Assembly: GCA_002239005.1 (NCBI GenBank)
Contig: MPNL01000021.1
Location: 1-51,180 of the forward strand
From: Truepera sp. bin119
Lineage (GTDB): Bacteria > Deinococcota > Deinococci > Deinococcales > Trueperaceae
Reading direction: 5' to 3'
Length of the DNA stretch: 51,180 nucleotides
Made by a program: the position numbers and the translations under genes. Under the pieces are notes generated by a model, which did no database searches, had not been told where the DNA came from, and worked only from the letters and a program-made list of their open reading frames with translations. Below, in pieces: positions 24,198-32,158 of the stretch (position 1 is the first letter of the stretch; each line of letters starts with the position of its first letter).

Positions 24198-25148
24198 ATG
24201 AAAGCAACGTGCAAACACGGTAAAGCACCGGGCAAATACTTTCGTCAGGGACTCTCCCTGGTGCAACTGACCCGGATGTTCCCAGACGATGAAACCGCCG
24301 AGCAGTGGTTCATTGAGGGACGCTGGCCCAATGGCATCTTCTGCCCCAAGTGCGGCTCTGATAACGTCCAGACTCGCCCTACCCGCAAGCCCCAACCCTA
24401 CCGCTGCCGCGACTGCCGTAAGGACTTCTCCGTTAAGACTGGAACCCTGATGCACAACTCCCCCCTCGGCTACCAGACTTGGGTTATCGCCATCTACCTG
24501 CTGACCACTAGCCTCAAGGGTGTAAGCAGTATGAAGCTACACCGCGACCTGGGCATCACTCAGAAATCAGCTTGGTACCTGGCCCACCGGATTCGGGAAA
24601 ACTTCGAGGACCGTGGCGACCCCTTGGCTGGCCCTATCGAAGCTGACGAAACCTACGTCGGTGGCAAGGAAGGCAACAAGCACTCTGACAAGAAGCTCCG
24701 GGCCGGTAGGGGCACCGTAGGCAAAGCCGCTGTAGCGGGAGTCAAGGACCGTGCCACCAACCAAGTCAGGGCGCAAGTGGTACCAGGGACCGATGCCGCA
24801 ACCCTGCAAGGCTTTGTTCGGGAACATGCCAGCGAAGAGGCTATGGTCTATACCGACGAACACCGCGCCTACGAAGGACTCCCCAACCACGAGTCAGTAA
24901 AGCACTCGGTATCCGAGTACGTCAGGGACCAAGCCCATACCAACGGCTTAGAATCCTTCTGGGCACTTCTCAAGAGGGGCTATCACGGTACCCACCACCA
25001 CATGAGCGAGAAGCACCTGGGGCGCTACGTCAATGAGTTTGCGGGGCGTCATAATGACCGACCCAAGGACACCTTGGAGCAGATGCGTAGCATCGTTCAG
25101 GGTATGGACGGTAAGCGGTTGCCGTATCAGGATTTAGTGGCGGATTAG
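24198..25148 (+). CDS. IS1595-family transposase of IS-C
   Basis: The 316-aa protein has the zinc ribbon C49, C52, C70 and C73, and catalytic residues D150 (EADETYVGG), D220 (YTDEH) and E252...K259 (TNGLESFWALLK). The sequence EADETYVGGKEGNKH is the consensus form for this family, whereas the IS-B copy deviates here. It is complete with no frameshift. The presumed reaction is strand transfer of the 3.3-kb element into an 8-bp staggered target. Downstream on the same strand are the methyltransferase-HNH gene and the small basic protein. Confidence 0.96.
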   Translation: MKATCKHGKAPGKYFRQGLSLVQLTRMFPDDETAEQWFIEGRWPNGIFCPKCGSDNVQTRPTRKPQPYRCRDCRKDFSVKTGTLMHNSPLGYQTWVIAIYLLTTSLKGVSSMKLHRDLGITQKSAWYLAHRIRENFEDRGDPLAGPIEADETYVGGKEGNKHSDKKLRAGRGTVGKAAVAGVKDRATNQVRAQVVPGTDAATLQGFVREHASEEAMVYTDEHRAYEGLPNHESVKHSVSEYVRDQAHTNGLESFWALLKRGYHGTHHHMSEKHLGRYVNEFAGRHNDRPKDTLEQMRSIVQGMDGKRLPYQDLVAD

Positions 25149-25182
25149 ACCCGATGCAACCCCACGATAGACTGAAGAAGAG

Positions 25183-25210
25183 GCAACTCAGCAACTCAGC
25201 AACTCAGCAA
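25183..25210 (+). repeat. 8-bp tandem repeat GCAACTCA, 3.5 copies
   Basis: GCAACTCA occurs three times in a row (25183-25206) followed by GCAA, in the spacer between the transposase and the methyltransferase gene. It could be replication slippage or iterons for a DNA-binding protein. Confidence 0.8.
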
Positions 25211-25259
25211 GAGGTCACAGAACTGCTTTGAGCTAGCGCACAACAATGCTGAACTTAGT

Positions 25260-25283
25260 GGGGGCCACTGGTGAGTGGCCCCC
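25260..25283 (+). promoter_or_regulatory. 10-bp hairpin holding the methyltransferase start codon
   Basis: GGGGGCCACT (25260-25269) pairs perfectly with AGTGGCCCCC (25274-25283). The 4-base loop GGTG (25270-25273) contains the GTG start codon 25271. In the mRNA the G-rich ribosome-binding region would be paired, so translation should be strongly reduced unless the transcript starts downstream of the left arm. Confidence 0.65.
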
Positions 25284-26659
25284 CTTCCAATGCACCAAAC
25301 TGGACTAACCGCACCCTCTGGACCGGCGACAACCTAGACATCCTGCGGGGCATGAACTCCGGGTCCGTGGACCTGATATACCTGGACCCGCCGTTCAACT
25401 CGAATAGGGACTACGCAGCACCGATAGGCTCCGAGGCTGCCGGGGCTGCGTTCAAGGATACCTGGACCCTCTCAGACGTTGACGAAGCGTGGCACGGTGA
25501 GATTGCAGACAGAGAACCGGCGCTGTACGCAATCGTTCAGGCTGCCGAGCTAGCCCACGGTAAGGGTATGAAGAGCTACCTCATCATGATGGCGGTACGG
25601 CTGCTAGAACTACGCCGGGTTCTAAAGAGTACTGGGAGTATCTACCTGCACTGCGACCCTACGGCGAGTCACTACCTCAAGATGCTGATGGATGCAGTAT
25701 TTGGGCGGGGGCAGTTCAGGAATGAGATAACCTGGAAGCGAACTACGGGTACGAAAGGAACTCGCGGCGCGACAAAGACACTCGGTACCGTTACCGATTG
25801 CATCCTCTTCTATGCCAAATCGTCAGCCCCTACTATCAATATCCCTCGTATCAAGCAGCCGTCACCAGGTATGCGTCCCTTCAAGTTCAGGGACGAGCGC
25901 GGGGTCTATCGGGCAGTAGCAGACCTATACGCCGATGCCGCCCTCCATGACTCCCCGAAGTACGAATGGCGGGGTCACAATCCGGCGCATGGATGGCGAG
26001 TGAGTAGGGAGAACTTAGAACAACTGCATAGGAATGACCGGATTCACTACAACTCACGGGGAAAGCCGTTTAGAAAGCAGTATCAAGACGAGTGGGAGGG
26101 GATGCCAGTCTCAAATCTCTGGGCAGATATTCCGCAAGCTGCCTCCAGGGAACGCGTAGGCTACCCCACTCAAAAGCCCCGTGCCCTCTTGGAGCGCATC
26201 ATCAAGGCCAGCAGCAACGAAGGCGACACGGTACTTGACCCCTTCTGCGGCTGCGCTACCACCCTGGTAGCCTGTGAGTTCCTCGGTCGTAAGTGGGCCG
26301 GTATCGACCTGTCCCCCAAGGCTGCCGAGCTTATCCGGCTCCGCATGGACCGGGAGCTGGGAGTCTTCGGAGACTTTACTCACCGTCACGACATCCCTCG
26401 GCGCACCGACTTAGGCGAACTCCCCAACTACCGCACCCATAAGCACACCCTCTACGGACGCCAGGAGGGACTCTGCAACGGTTGCCTTACTATGTTTCCG
26501 TTTCGGAATATGACAGTAGACCATATCGTGCCCCAGGCCAAAGGGGGCAGCGACCATATCGACAATCTACAGCTCCTCTGTGGGGCTTGTAACTCGACGA
26601 AGGGTACAGGGTCACAAGAGGAACTGATAGCCAAGCTACGGGCTCAGGGGGTTAGGTGA
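25271..26659 (+). CDS. DNA methyltransferase fused to an HNH endonuclease domain, IS-C cargo
   Basis: The 462-aa protein begins with a beta-class amino-methyltransferase: catalytic motif IV LDPPF at residues 39-42, a long target-recognition region (about 145-295), motif X in GYPTQKPRALLERI, and the AdoMet-binding motif I VLDPFCGCATT at 321-331. DPPF favours N6-adenine methylation. After residue 385 comes an HNH domain: C402-x-x-C405, V-D417-H418, N432 and C437-x-x-C440, all key residues present. One polypeptide could thus methylate and cleave DNA, like a compact restriction-modification or addiction module. Its role for the transposon is unproven. The start GTG 25271 lies in a hairpin loop; the next in-frame ATG (25352) would cut into the fold. 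Confidence 0.9.
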   Translation: MSGPPSNAPNWTNRTLWTGDNLDILRGMNSGSVDLIYLDPPFNSNRDYAAPIGSEAAGAAFKDTWTLSDVDEAWHGEIADREPALYAIVQAAELAHGKGMKSYLIMMAVRLLELRRVLKSTGSIYLHCDPTASHYLKMLMDAVFGRGQFRNEITWKRTTGTKGTRGATKTLGTVTDCILFYAKSSAPTINIPRIKQPSPGMRPFKFRDERGVYRAVADLYADAALHDSPKYEWRGHNPAHGWRVSRENLEQLHRNDRIHYNSRGKPFRKQYQDEWEGMPVSNLWADIPQAASRERVGYPTQKPRALLERIIKASSNEGDTVLDPFCGCATTLVACEFLGRKWAGIDLSPKAAELIRLRMDRELGVFGDFTHRHDIPRRTDLGELPNYRTHKHTLYGRQEGLCNGCLTMFPFRNMTVDHIVPQAKGGSDHIDNLQLLCGACNSTKGTGSQEELIAKLRAQGVR

Positions 26660-26704
26660 GGTAGCACTTAGGTGTGCTAGGTTGGCAAATACAGGAGGTA
26701 GAAG

Positions 26705-26875
26705 ATGGCAAAGACCAAGACCCGAAAGGCACAGCCTAGAAAACCCCGCAAGTCCAAATACGACGAACCAATCAAGATTGACGCCTCACCCGAGGCAGTC
26801 GCACGTTCACTCTTTCAGGGCCCGCCCAAGAAGGAGTGGCGGTTTATGAAGGAGTCGGCCAAGAAGGTCGATTAG
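26705..26875 (+). CDS. 56-aa basic protein conserved in both IS-C and IS-B
   Basis: Starts MAKTKTRKAQPRKPRKSKYD, strongly basic, followed by EPIKIDASPEAVARSLF, GPPKKEWRFMKE and a lysine-rich end. It is the clear homologue of the 50-aa protein at 16994-17146. An AGGAGG Shine-Dalgarno sits 6 bases before the ATG, the same spacing as in IS-B, so both start and translation signal are conserved. It is the last gene before the right TIR, downstream of the transposase and methyltransferase. Conservation in two elements with different cargo suggests a role in the transposition cycle. No known family recognised. Confidence 0.78.
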   Translation: MAKTKTRKAQPRKPRKSKYDEPIKIDASPEAVARSLFQGPPKKEWRFMKESAKKVD

Positions 26876-26912
26876 CCCCGTTGGGGCTTGGGTAAACTAC
26901 TATATAATTCCC

Positions 26913-26920
26913 TTCGCGAA
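26913..26920 (+). repeat. Target site duplication of IS-C, right copy
   Basis: TTCGCGAA, identical to 23608-23615. Confidence 0.95.
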
Positions 26921-27294
26921 GGTGCCCGGCAGCAGAGGGTCCGGCTCCTCTCTGGGCGGGTCACGGCGGTCCACTCCAGGCGACGAGCGAAGGTCTCGGT
27001 GGCAGGCTGGTCAAGCAGGCACCGGGTCACAACCCGGTTAGCAGCGACCTAGGCTCCCGCCCGCTTGCGCCGATCGTGCTGCCGTCGCCCCAGTAGTCCA
27101 GTCCATATCCGAAGGTCACTCCGCACACCGGTAGGGGGAGCAGATATCGGTCATGTCCTGACCCCGGACGGACCCGGAGCCGGTTTGGGGCTGAGGCGTC
27201 TCGACTCCTCCCTTAGTATGACGACAACCCCCCTTAGTGATCCTATACTCGGTTCTATCGAGGGGCCTAGCCCCAATACCGGGAGGCAGAGATC
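26921..27294. other. Intergenic stretch with one hairpin and a promoter
   Basis: No coding frame is supported. A hairpin ACCGGG/CCCGGT lies near 27018-27040. A promoter for the following DUF4342 gene is at 27221-27249. Joined across the excised IS-C, the sequence continues 23465-23615, also without a recognised gene. Confidence 0.4.
27221..27249 (+). promoter_or_regulatory. Promoter of the DUF4342 gene
   Basis: ACGACA (27221-27226), a 17-base spacer and TATACT (27244-27249), 45 bases before ATG 27295. The -35 is imperfect. Confidence 0.45.
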
Positions 27295-27621
27295 ATGGAT
27301 GAGAGAGACGTCACTCAGAATCGGGAAACAAGGCGGGAGGGAACCGTGACCGAGGAGTTTCACGTCTCCGGCGAGGCGGTCGTTTCCAAGGTCAAGGAGT
27401 TGGTACGCGAGGGCAACATCCGCCGCATTACCATTAAGAATGAAGAGGGACGCACCCTGATCGAGATCCCCCTCACCATCGGTCTGATCGGCACCGTCCT
27501 GCTGCCGGTCTGGGCTGCCATCGGGGCTATCGCCGCTCTCGTGGCCAATCTGACGATCGCAGTAGAGCGACGTGGTGATCTCGACAAGGACGCGGCTGAG
27601 CCTGAGGCCATCGACCCCTAA
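27295..27621 (+). CDS. DUF4342 protein
   Basis: The 108-aa protein has a charged N-terminus and an alpha/beta segment, GEAVVSKVKELVREGNIRRITIKNEEGRTLIEIPLTIGLIG (residues 26-66). A glycine/alanine-rich hydrophobic segment follows (TVLLPVWAAIGAIAALVANLTIAVE, about 67-91) and an acidic tail. This combination matches DUF4342, whose role is unknown. The hydrophobic segment suggests membrane association. GGGAGG lies 8 bases upstream of the ATG. It is on the same strand as the following ABC transporter genes. Confidence 0.85.
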   Translation: MDERDVTQNRETRREGTVTEEFHVSGEAVVSKVKELVREGNIRRITIKNEEGRTLIEIPLTIGLIGTVLLPVWAAIGAIAALVANLTIAVERRGDLDKDAAEPEAIDP

Positions 27622-27687
27622 GTCCATTATGAGGACCGCTATCGCACCAGAGGCAACCGTTTGGTCGGGCCGTCTTGGGGGTGGGCA

Positions 27688-28608
27688 GTGCCAGCCGATA
27701 ACTGGGTTATAAGAACTTCATCGCTTACGAAGAGGTATGGCGATATCGTCGCCGTCGACGGACTCACTTTGGAGGTGCCGCGCGGCCACGTTTTCGGACT
27801 TCTCGGCCCAAACGGCTCGGGCAAGACCACTACGATGAGTATGTTACTCGGTCTCGTGAGGCCGACCTCGGGCAGCTTCAGCCTGTTCGGTTCGGCTACC
27901 CAACATCGAGAAGCCCTGCGCCGTGTCGGAGCCATTATCGAGTCCCCTTCCCTCTATCCCTACCTGTCGGGGCGTCAGAACCTCCGCTACTTCCAGGGGA
28001 TCTCGGGACGGGGCACGCCAGGCGAGGTGGACGACCTGCTCAGCAGAGTGGGCCTGGCAGATCGTGGGAACGACCGCTTCCAAACCTACTCTCTCGGCAT
28101 GAAACAGCGCCTCGGCCTGGCTTACGCCCTGCTCGGTGATCCCGAGCTTCTATTCTTGGATGAGCCGACCAACGGTATGGATCCGGCGGGCATGGCGGAG
28201 GTCCGCGATCTGATTCGGAGCCTCGGTACCGGTAAGCGGACGGTGCTGCTTTCGAGTCACCTCCTACACGAGGTCGAGCAGGTATGCGACAGCGTCGCCA
28301 TCCTCTCCAAAGGAGCGTTGATCGTGCAGGGTGTTGTCACCGACCTGATCCAGCCGCGCAAACGGGTCCGCCTGCGGACTACCGACAATACCAGGGCGCT
28401 CGAAATCCTTTCGGCATTGGATTGGGTCGAGGAGGCAGAGGTGGAGGGTGCGGCGGTGGTGGTGGCGGCTCCGAGTGAGCGCTCGCCGGAGCTGACCGCG
28501 GCCCTGAGCCGGTCCGATGTCTACATCACCGAGATGACGGCCGATCAGGTGTCCCTGGAGAGCTACTTCTTAGAGGTTACGGGCAACGATGAGGGAGAAA
28601 CCGAATGA
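27688..28608 (+). CDS. ABC transporter ATP-binding subunit (CcmA/bacitracin-type)
   Basis: The 306-aa ATPase has Walker A GPNGSGKTTT, signature YSLGMKQR (LSGGQ-like) and Walker B LLFLDEPTNGMDP followed by the H-loop LLSSHLLHE. The variant signature and the roughly 100-residue C-terminal extension are typical of DrrA/CcmA/BcrA-type exporters, often for drugs, peptides or lipids. GTG 27688, with GGGGGTGGG upstream, fits better than TTG 27661, which would add nine poorly conserved residues. The stop overlaps the start of the permease gene by 4 bases (ATGA), so the two are translationally coupled. Confidence 0.92.
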   Translation: MPADNWVIRTSSLTKRYGDIVAVDGLTLEVPRGHVFGLLGPNGSGKTTTMSMLLGLVRPTSGSFSLFGSATQHREALRRVGAIIESPSLYPYLSGRQNLRYFQGISGRGTPGEVDDLLSRVGLADRGNDRFQTYSLGMKQRLGLAYALLGDPELLFLDEPTNGMDPAGMAEVRDLIRSLGTGKRTVLLSSHLLHEVEQVCDSVAILSKGALIVQGVVTDLIQPRKRVRLRTTDNTRALEILSALDWVEEAEVEGAAVVVAAPSERSPELTAALSRSDVYITEMTADQVSLESYFLEVTGNDEGETE

Positions 28609-29630
28609 TCGCCCACCTCCTACTCCTCACCAAGTGGGAATGGTACAAGCTCTTACGGCGCCGGATGCTGTGGGTCCTTCTGGCAGTCGTGGTCGTCGTT
28701 AGTCAGATTCCCTTATGGGTCGGCTACGTAGGCTACCGCAACGACGCCTTTGTCAGTTCGCGTTTCAGTTTCGGGGCCGAAGTAGACGGAGTCCCGGTCG
28801 AGCTAAGCGTGACCTGCGCCGATATCAGGGAGGGACGACTCCCTCCCGGGATCGAGGGGCTTGATGAGGGGTCTCGCCAGGAGTTTCTCGACGCGATCGA
28901 GGGTTTTCGTCGCGACTCCTGTGACGAGGCAGAGAGTGCTCGAGCATTCTTCCGCGCAAGCTTTATGCTCCCGAGCAGCATTGCCGCCGGCCTCGGGGCA
29001 GCACACTTTATCGGGGTCATCCTCCTCGTCATCTTGACCTCATCGTCACTGGGGGTTGAGTACGGTTGGGGCACGTTACGGGCGGCGCTGACCCGGGGTG
29101 TCGGCCGCTGGCAGTTCCTGACATCGAAGGTCCTGTCGCTCGTGCTGATGGGTGTCGCTGGGCTCGTTGTCGTAGCGATTACGACCACCATCAGCAGTCT
29201 GATCTGCGCTCTTACGCTGAATGAGGGAGGGGGGCTTGCCGGCTCTGGAGAGTGGACCGCCGCTGCGGTAGCGCTCGGCAAGGTGAGCTATGGACTCCTC
29301 CCATATGTTGGGCTGACCATGTTCTTCGTGGTCCTGACCTCCTCTGTGGGTACGAGCCTCGCCATTGTCATGGCCTACCACCTGGTCGAGCTGATGTTCG
29401 TTCCCATCCTGTCCTCTCTGCTCGACGGCTTCAAGGACGTTGCAAACTATATGCTCGGACCCAACGTTGCGGCTTGGCTAGGCACTTCTGTTCCCCAGGT
29501 CAGCGGATTCGGTGAACGAGCAGATCCGGTGCATGCCCCTCTTGTCCTCATGGGATACATCGTGGTGGTCGGCGCTGCGACCTTCTGGCTGTTCCGACGT
29601 AAGGATGTCGCCGGAGCGACGGGCAGTTGA
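28605..29630 (+). CDS. ABC-2 type transporter permease
   Basis: The 341-aa protein has six hydrophobic helices: one near the N-terminus (MLWVLLAVVVVVSQIPLWVG), a large external loop of about 90 residues, then five helices from about residue 127. The loop is acidic with two cysteines (VTCADIREG and DSCDEAESA) that may form a disulfide outside the membrane. GWGTLRAALTRGVGRWQFL after helix 2 is typical of ABC-2 permeases that contact the ATPase. It forms an exporter with the preceding ATPase. Substrate unknown. Confidence 0.88.
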   Translation: MIAHLLLLTKWEWYKLLRRRMLWVLLAVVVVVSQIPLWVGYVGYRNDAFVSSRFSFGAEVDGVPVELSVTCADIREGRLPPGIEGLDEGSRQEFLDAIEGFRRDSCDEAESARAFFRASFMLPSSIAAGLGAAHFIGVILLVILTSSSLGVEYGWGTLRAALTRGVGRWQFLTSKVLSLVLMGVAGLVVVAITTTISSLICALTLNEGGGLAGSGEWTAAAVALGKVSYGLLPYVGLTMFFVVLTSSVGTSLAIVMAYHLVELMFVPILSSLLDGFKDVANYMLGPNVAAWLGTSVPQVSGFGERADPVHAPLVLMGYIVVVGAATFWLFRRKDVAGATGS

Positions 29631-29818
29631 CCGGACTTTAAGATTCTCTAGAGAGCACTCTAGACGCGTAGGTGACGTAGTGGAGGCGGGACCTGTGCCT
29701 ATCCTGCTGTGCGTCTAGGACGACGCTATCCCAGTATCTATCGTGGCTAGCTCTAGACGCTTCATCGGATTTCCGGGCTGTACTGGTCGGGACAAGGTCG
29801 GATTATCGAGCGGTTTTC

Positions 29819-29848
29819 TCGACAATAGGTGTTCTGGTGGGATATAGT
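29819..29848 (+). promoter_or_regulatory. Probable suf operon promoter
   Basis: TCGACA (29819-29824), an 18-base spacer and TATAGT (29843-29848), 62 bases before the sufC ATG. It is the best sigma70-like match in the 280-base gap. No obvious IscR- or SufR-type operator was recognised. Confidence 0.5.
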
Positions 29849-29869
29849 CAAACTCGGAACGAATCCTAT

Positions 29870-29899
29870 CTTTGGGGGGCACGTCCCCCCGATTCAAAG
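29870..29899 (+). promoter_or_regulatory. Leader hairpin directly before the sufC ribosome-binding site
   Basis: GGGGGG (29874-29879) and CCCCCC (29885-29890) form a stem with loop CACGT. CTTT (29870-29873) and AAAG (29896-29899) extend it with a bulge. It ends two bases before GGAG and 11 before the ATG, so it could tune translation or transcript stability. Confidence 0.5.
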
Positions 29900-29910
29900 C
29901 AGGAGAAGGC

Positions 29911-30672
29911 ATGAGCGAAAATCAACTGGAGATCCGTGATCTGCACGCCTGCATCGTCGATGGCGAAGCGATCCTGCACGGCGTGGATCTGACCGTCCCC
30001 AAAGGGGAAGTTCACGCCCTCATGGGTCCCAACGGCTCCGGGAAGTCGACTCTGGCCAAGATCGTTGCTGGTGATCCCAGCTATGAGGTGATGCAGGGCG
30101 ACATTCTGGTCGATGGTGCAAGCATCCTTGAACTGGAACCCGATGAGCGGGCCCGCGCCGGGCTCTATCTCGCTTTCCAGTACCCGGTCGAGGTGCCGGG
30201 CGTCTCCATCGCAAACTTCCTCCGGTTAGCACTCAACGCCCGTCGGCCTGAGGGCGACGAGGTTGGGGTGATGGAGTTCTATCAGAAGTTGCAGCGTGCA
30301 GTCGCGGCGCTCGACTGGGATGAGTCGATCATCGAGAGGAATCTGCACGAGGGGTTCTCCGGCGGCGAGAAGAAGCGGAGCGAGATCCTGCAGCTCTTAG
30401 TGCTCGGGCCGCGCTACGCCATTCTCGATGAGACCGATTCGGGGCTCGACGTTGACGCCCTCAAGACAGTCGCTCAGGGTGTAAACGCTGCCCGGGGCCG
30501 CGACTTCGGCGCGCTACTGATCACCCACTACCAACGGCTACTTAACTACATCGTTCCCGACCGAGTGCATATCATGGCTGGGGGCCGAGTCATCCGATCG
30601 GGACCCAAGGAGCTCGCTATCGAACTCGATGAGAGGGGGTACGACTGGATCCGGGAAGCCGTAGGCGCCTGA
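29911..30672 (+). CDS. sufC: Fe-S cluster assembly ATPase SufC
   Basis: The 253-aa ABC-type ATPase has Walker [10 protein letters not shown], signature [14 protein letters not shown] and Walker [12 protein letters not shown]. The last two are diagnostic for SufC. It forms the SufBCD scaffold complex in the cytoplasm and drives conformational change during Fe-S cluster assembly. The ATG at 29911 has AGGAGAA 6 bases upstream; the preceding 13 in-frame codons are part of the leader hairpin. Order sufC-sufB-sufD, followed by a Rieske protein, is the same as in Thermus and Deinococcus as I recall. SufS and SufU are not adjacent. Confidence 0.97.
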   Translation: MSENQLEIRDLHACIVDGEAILHGVDLTVPKGEVHALMGPNGSGKSTLAKIVAGDPSYEVMQGDILVDGASILELEPDERARAGLYLAFQYPVEVPGVSIANFLRLALNARRPEGDEVGVMEFYQKLQRAVAALDWDESIIERNLHEGFSGGEKKRSEILQLLVLGPRYAILDETDSGLDVDALKTVAQGVNAARGRDFGALLITHYQRLLNYIVPDRVHIMAGGRVIRSGPKELAIELDERGYDWIREAVGA

Positions 30673-30720
30673 TTCAGCGGCAACCCCGACACGCCCGACA
30701 TGCTCTTGAGAGGAGCCTCC

Positions 30721-32151
30721 ATGGCCGACCTTCCACAGCACCCAGATGCCGAGAAGCTCCAGGGGATGGAGCACGAGAAGCAGTACGACTTCCGCCTTCC
30801 CGAGAACTACTTCTACAAGAGTGAGAAGGGCCTCGACAGGCGGGTCGTCGAGCGCATCAGCTACTACAAGGGCGAACCCGAGTGGATGCTCAAGTTCCGC
30901 CTCAACGCCCTCGAGATTGCGGAGAAGAAGGGGCGCCCCAAGTGGGGTGCCGACCTCACGAAGCTTAACTTCGACGATATCTACTTCTATGTGCGGCCTC
31001 AGGAACGACAGGGTACCACCGACAGTTGGGACGATATCCCCGAGGAGGTCCGTGAGACCTACCGGCGGCTGGGCATCCCTGAGGCGGAACAGCGGGTCCT
31101 GGCCGGAGTCGGTGCCCAGTTTGAGTCGGAGATGGTCTACCACAACCTCAAAGAGGAATGGGAGAAGAAGGGGGTCATCTTCTTAGACAGCGATACCGGG
31201 CTCAAGGAGCACCCCGAGCTCTTCAAGGAATACTTCTCCACCGTGGTCCCTCCCGAGGACAACTACTTTGCGGCCGTGAATTCTGCCGTCTGGTCCGGTG
31301 GCTCCTTCGTGTACGTGCCCGAGGGGGTCGAAGTGGACGTGCCGCTCCAGGCCTACTTCCTGCTCAATGCCGAGAACATCGGTCAGTTCGAGCGGACCCT
31401 CATCATCGGAGCTCCTGGATCCCGGTTCCACTACATCGAGGGCTGCACCGCCCCCACCTACAACTCGGACTCGTTCCACTCCGGCGTGATCGAGATCGTC
31501 TGTCAGGAGGGCTCCAATGTCCGCTACTCGACGATCCAGAACTGGTCGCACAATGTCTACAACCTGGTGACCCAGCGGGCGCTGGTCCAGGCTGGGGCTT
31601 CGATGGGCTGGCTCGATGGAAACCTGGGATCGAAGGTGACCATGAAGTACCCGAGTTGCTATCTGGTGGGAGCGGGGGCTCACGGCGAGGTCATGTCGAT
31701 CGCCTTCGCGGGCGACGGCCAGCACCAGGACGCGGGGGCCAAGATGATCCACGCCGCCCCCGACAGCTCGTCGTCGATCGTTTCCAAGTCGATCTCGAAG
31801 GGTTACGGCCGCTCCTCGTACCGCGGCTTGGTCCAGATCTATGATGGTGCTACCAGGGCTCGCTCGAATGTCGAGTGTGACGCGCTACTCCTCGATGAGA
31901 CCTCGAAGACCGACACCTATCCCTATATCCAGATCGAAGAGAAGACGGCCCAGGTCGGACACGAGGCCAGGGTCAGCAAGCTCAACGACGAGCAGATCTT
32001 CTACCTGATGAGTCGCGGCTTGGCTGAGGACGAGGCGATGGCACTGATCGTCCGCGGCTTCCTCGAGCCGGTCGCCAAGGAGTTGCCCCTGGAATACGCT
32101 GTTGAACTGAATCGGCTCATCGAGCTCGAGATGGAAGGGAGCGTGGGGTAG
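30721..32151 (+). CDS. sufB: Fe-S cluster assembly scaffold SufB
   Basis: The 476-aa protein has the SufB hallmarks: PENYFYKSEKGLD near the N-terminus, ENIGQFERTLIIG, HYIEGCTAPTY (conserved cysteine), NWSHNVYNLVTQRA, and SRGLAEDEAMALIVRGF near the C-terminus. Its right-handed beta-helix pairs with SufD, and the interface hosts the nascent cluster. The ATG at 30721 has GAGAGGAG 6 bases upstream and lies 48 bases after sufC. Length is normal (about 470 aa). Confidence 0.97.
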   Translation: MADLPQHPDAEKLQGMEHEKQYDFRLPENYFYKSEKGLDRRVVERISYYKGEPEWMLKFRLNALEIAEKKGRPKWGADLTKLNFDDIYFYVRPQERQGTTDSWDDIPEEVRETYRRLGIPEAEQRVLAGVGAQFESEMVYHNLKEEWEKKGVIFLDSDTGLKEHPELFKEYFSTVVPPEDNYFAAVNSAVWSGGSFVYVPEGVEVDVPLQAYFLLNAENIGQFERTLIIGAPGSRFHYIEGCTAPTYNSDSFHSGVIEIVCQEGSNVRYSTIQNWSHNVYNLVTQRALVQAGASMGWLDGNLGSKVTMKYPSCYLVGAGAHGEVMSIAFAGDGQHQDAGAKMIHAAPDSSSSIVSKSISKGYGRSSYRGLVQIYDGATRARSNVECDALLLDETSKTDTYPYIQIEEKTAQVGHEARVSKLNDEQIFYLMSRGLAEDEAMALIVRGFLEPVAKELPLEYAVELNRLIELEMEGSVG

Positions 32152-32158
32152 GTCCCTC

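Larger units (their letters stand above)
23616..26912. mobile_element. IS1595-like transporter element IS-C, complete, 3297 bp
   Basis: Perfect 29-bp inverted repeats beginning GGGAATTATATAGTAGTTTA (23616-23644 and 26884-26912) are flanked by a perfect 8-bp duplication. All genes read on the plus strand: a membrane-anchored protein, the transposase, a methyltransferase-HNH fusion and a 56-aa basic protein. The transposase is close to that of IS-B but the cargo is different except for the basic protein. The element sits between genes and disrupts none that I can recognise. Confidence 0.95.
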
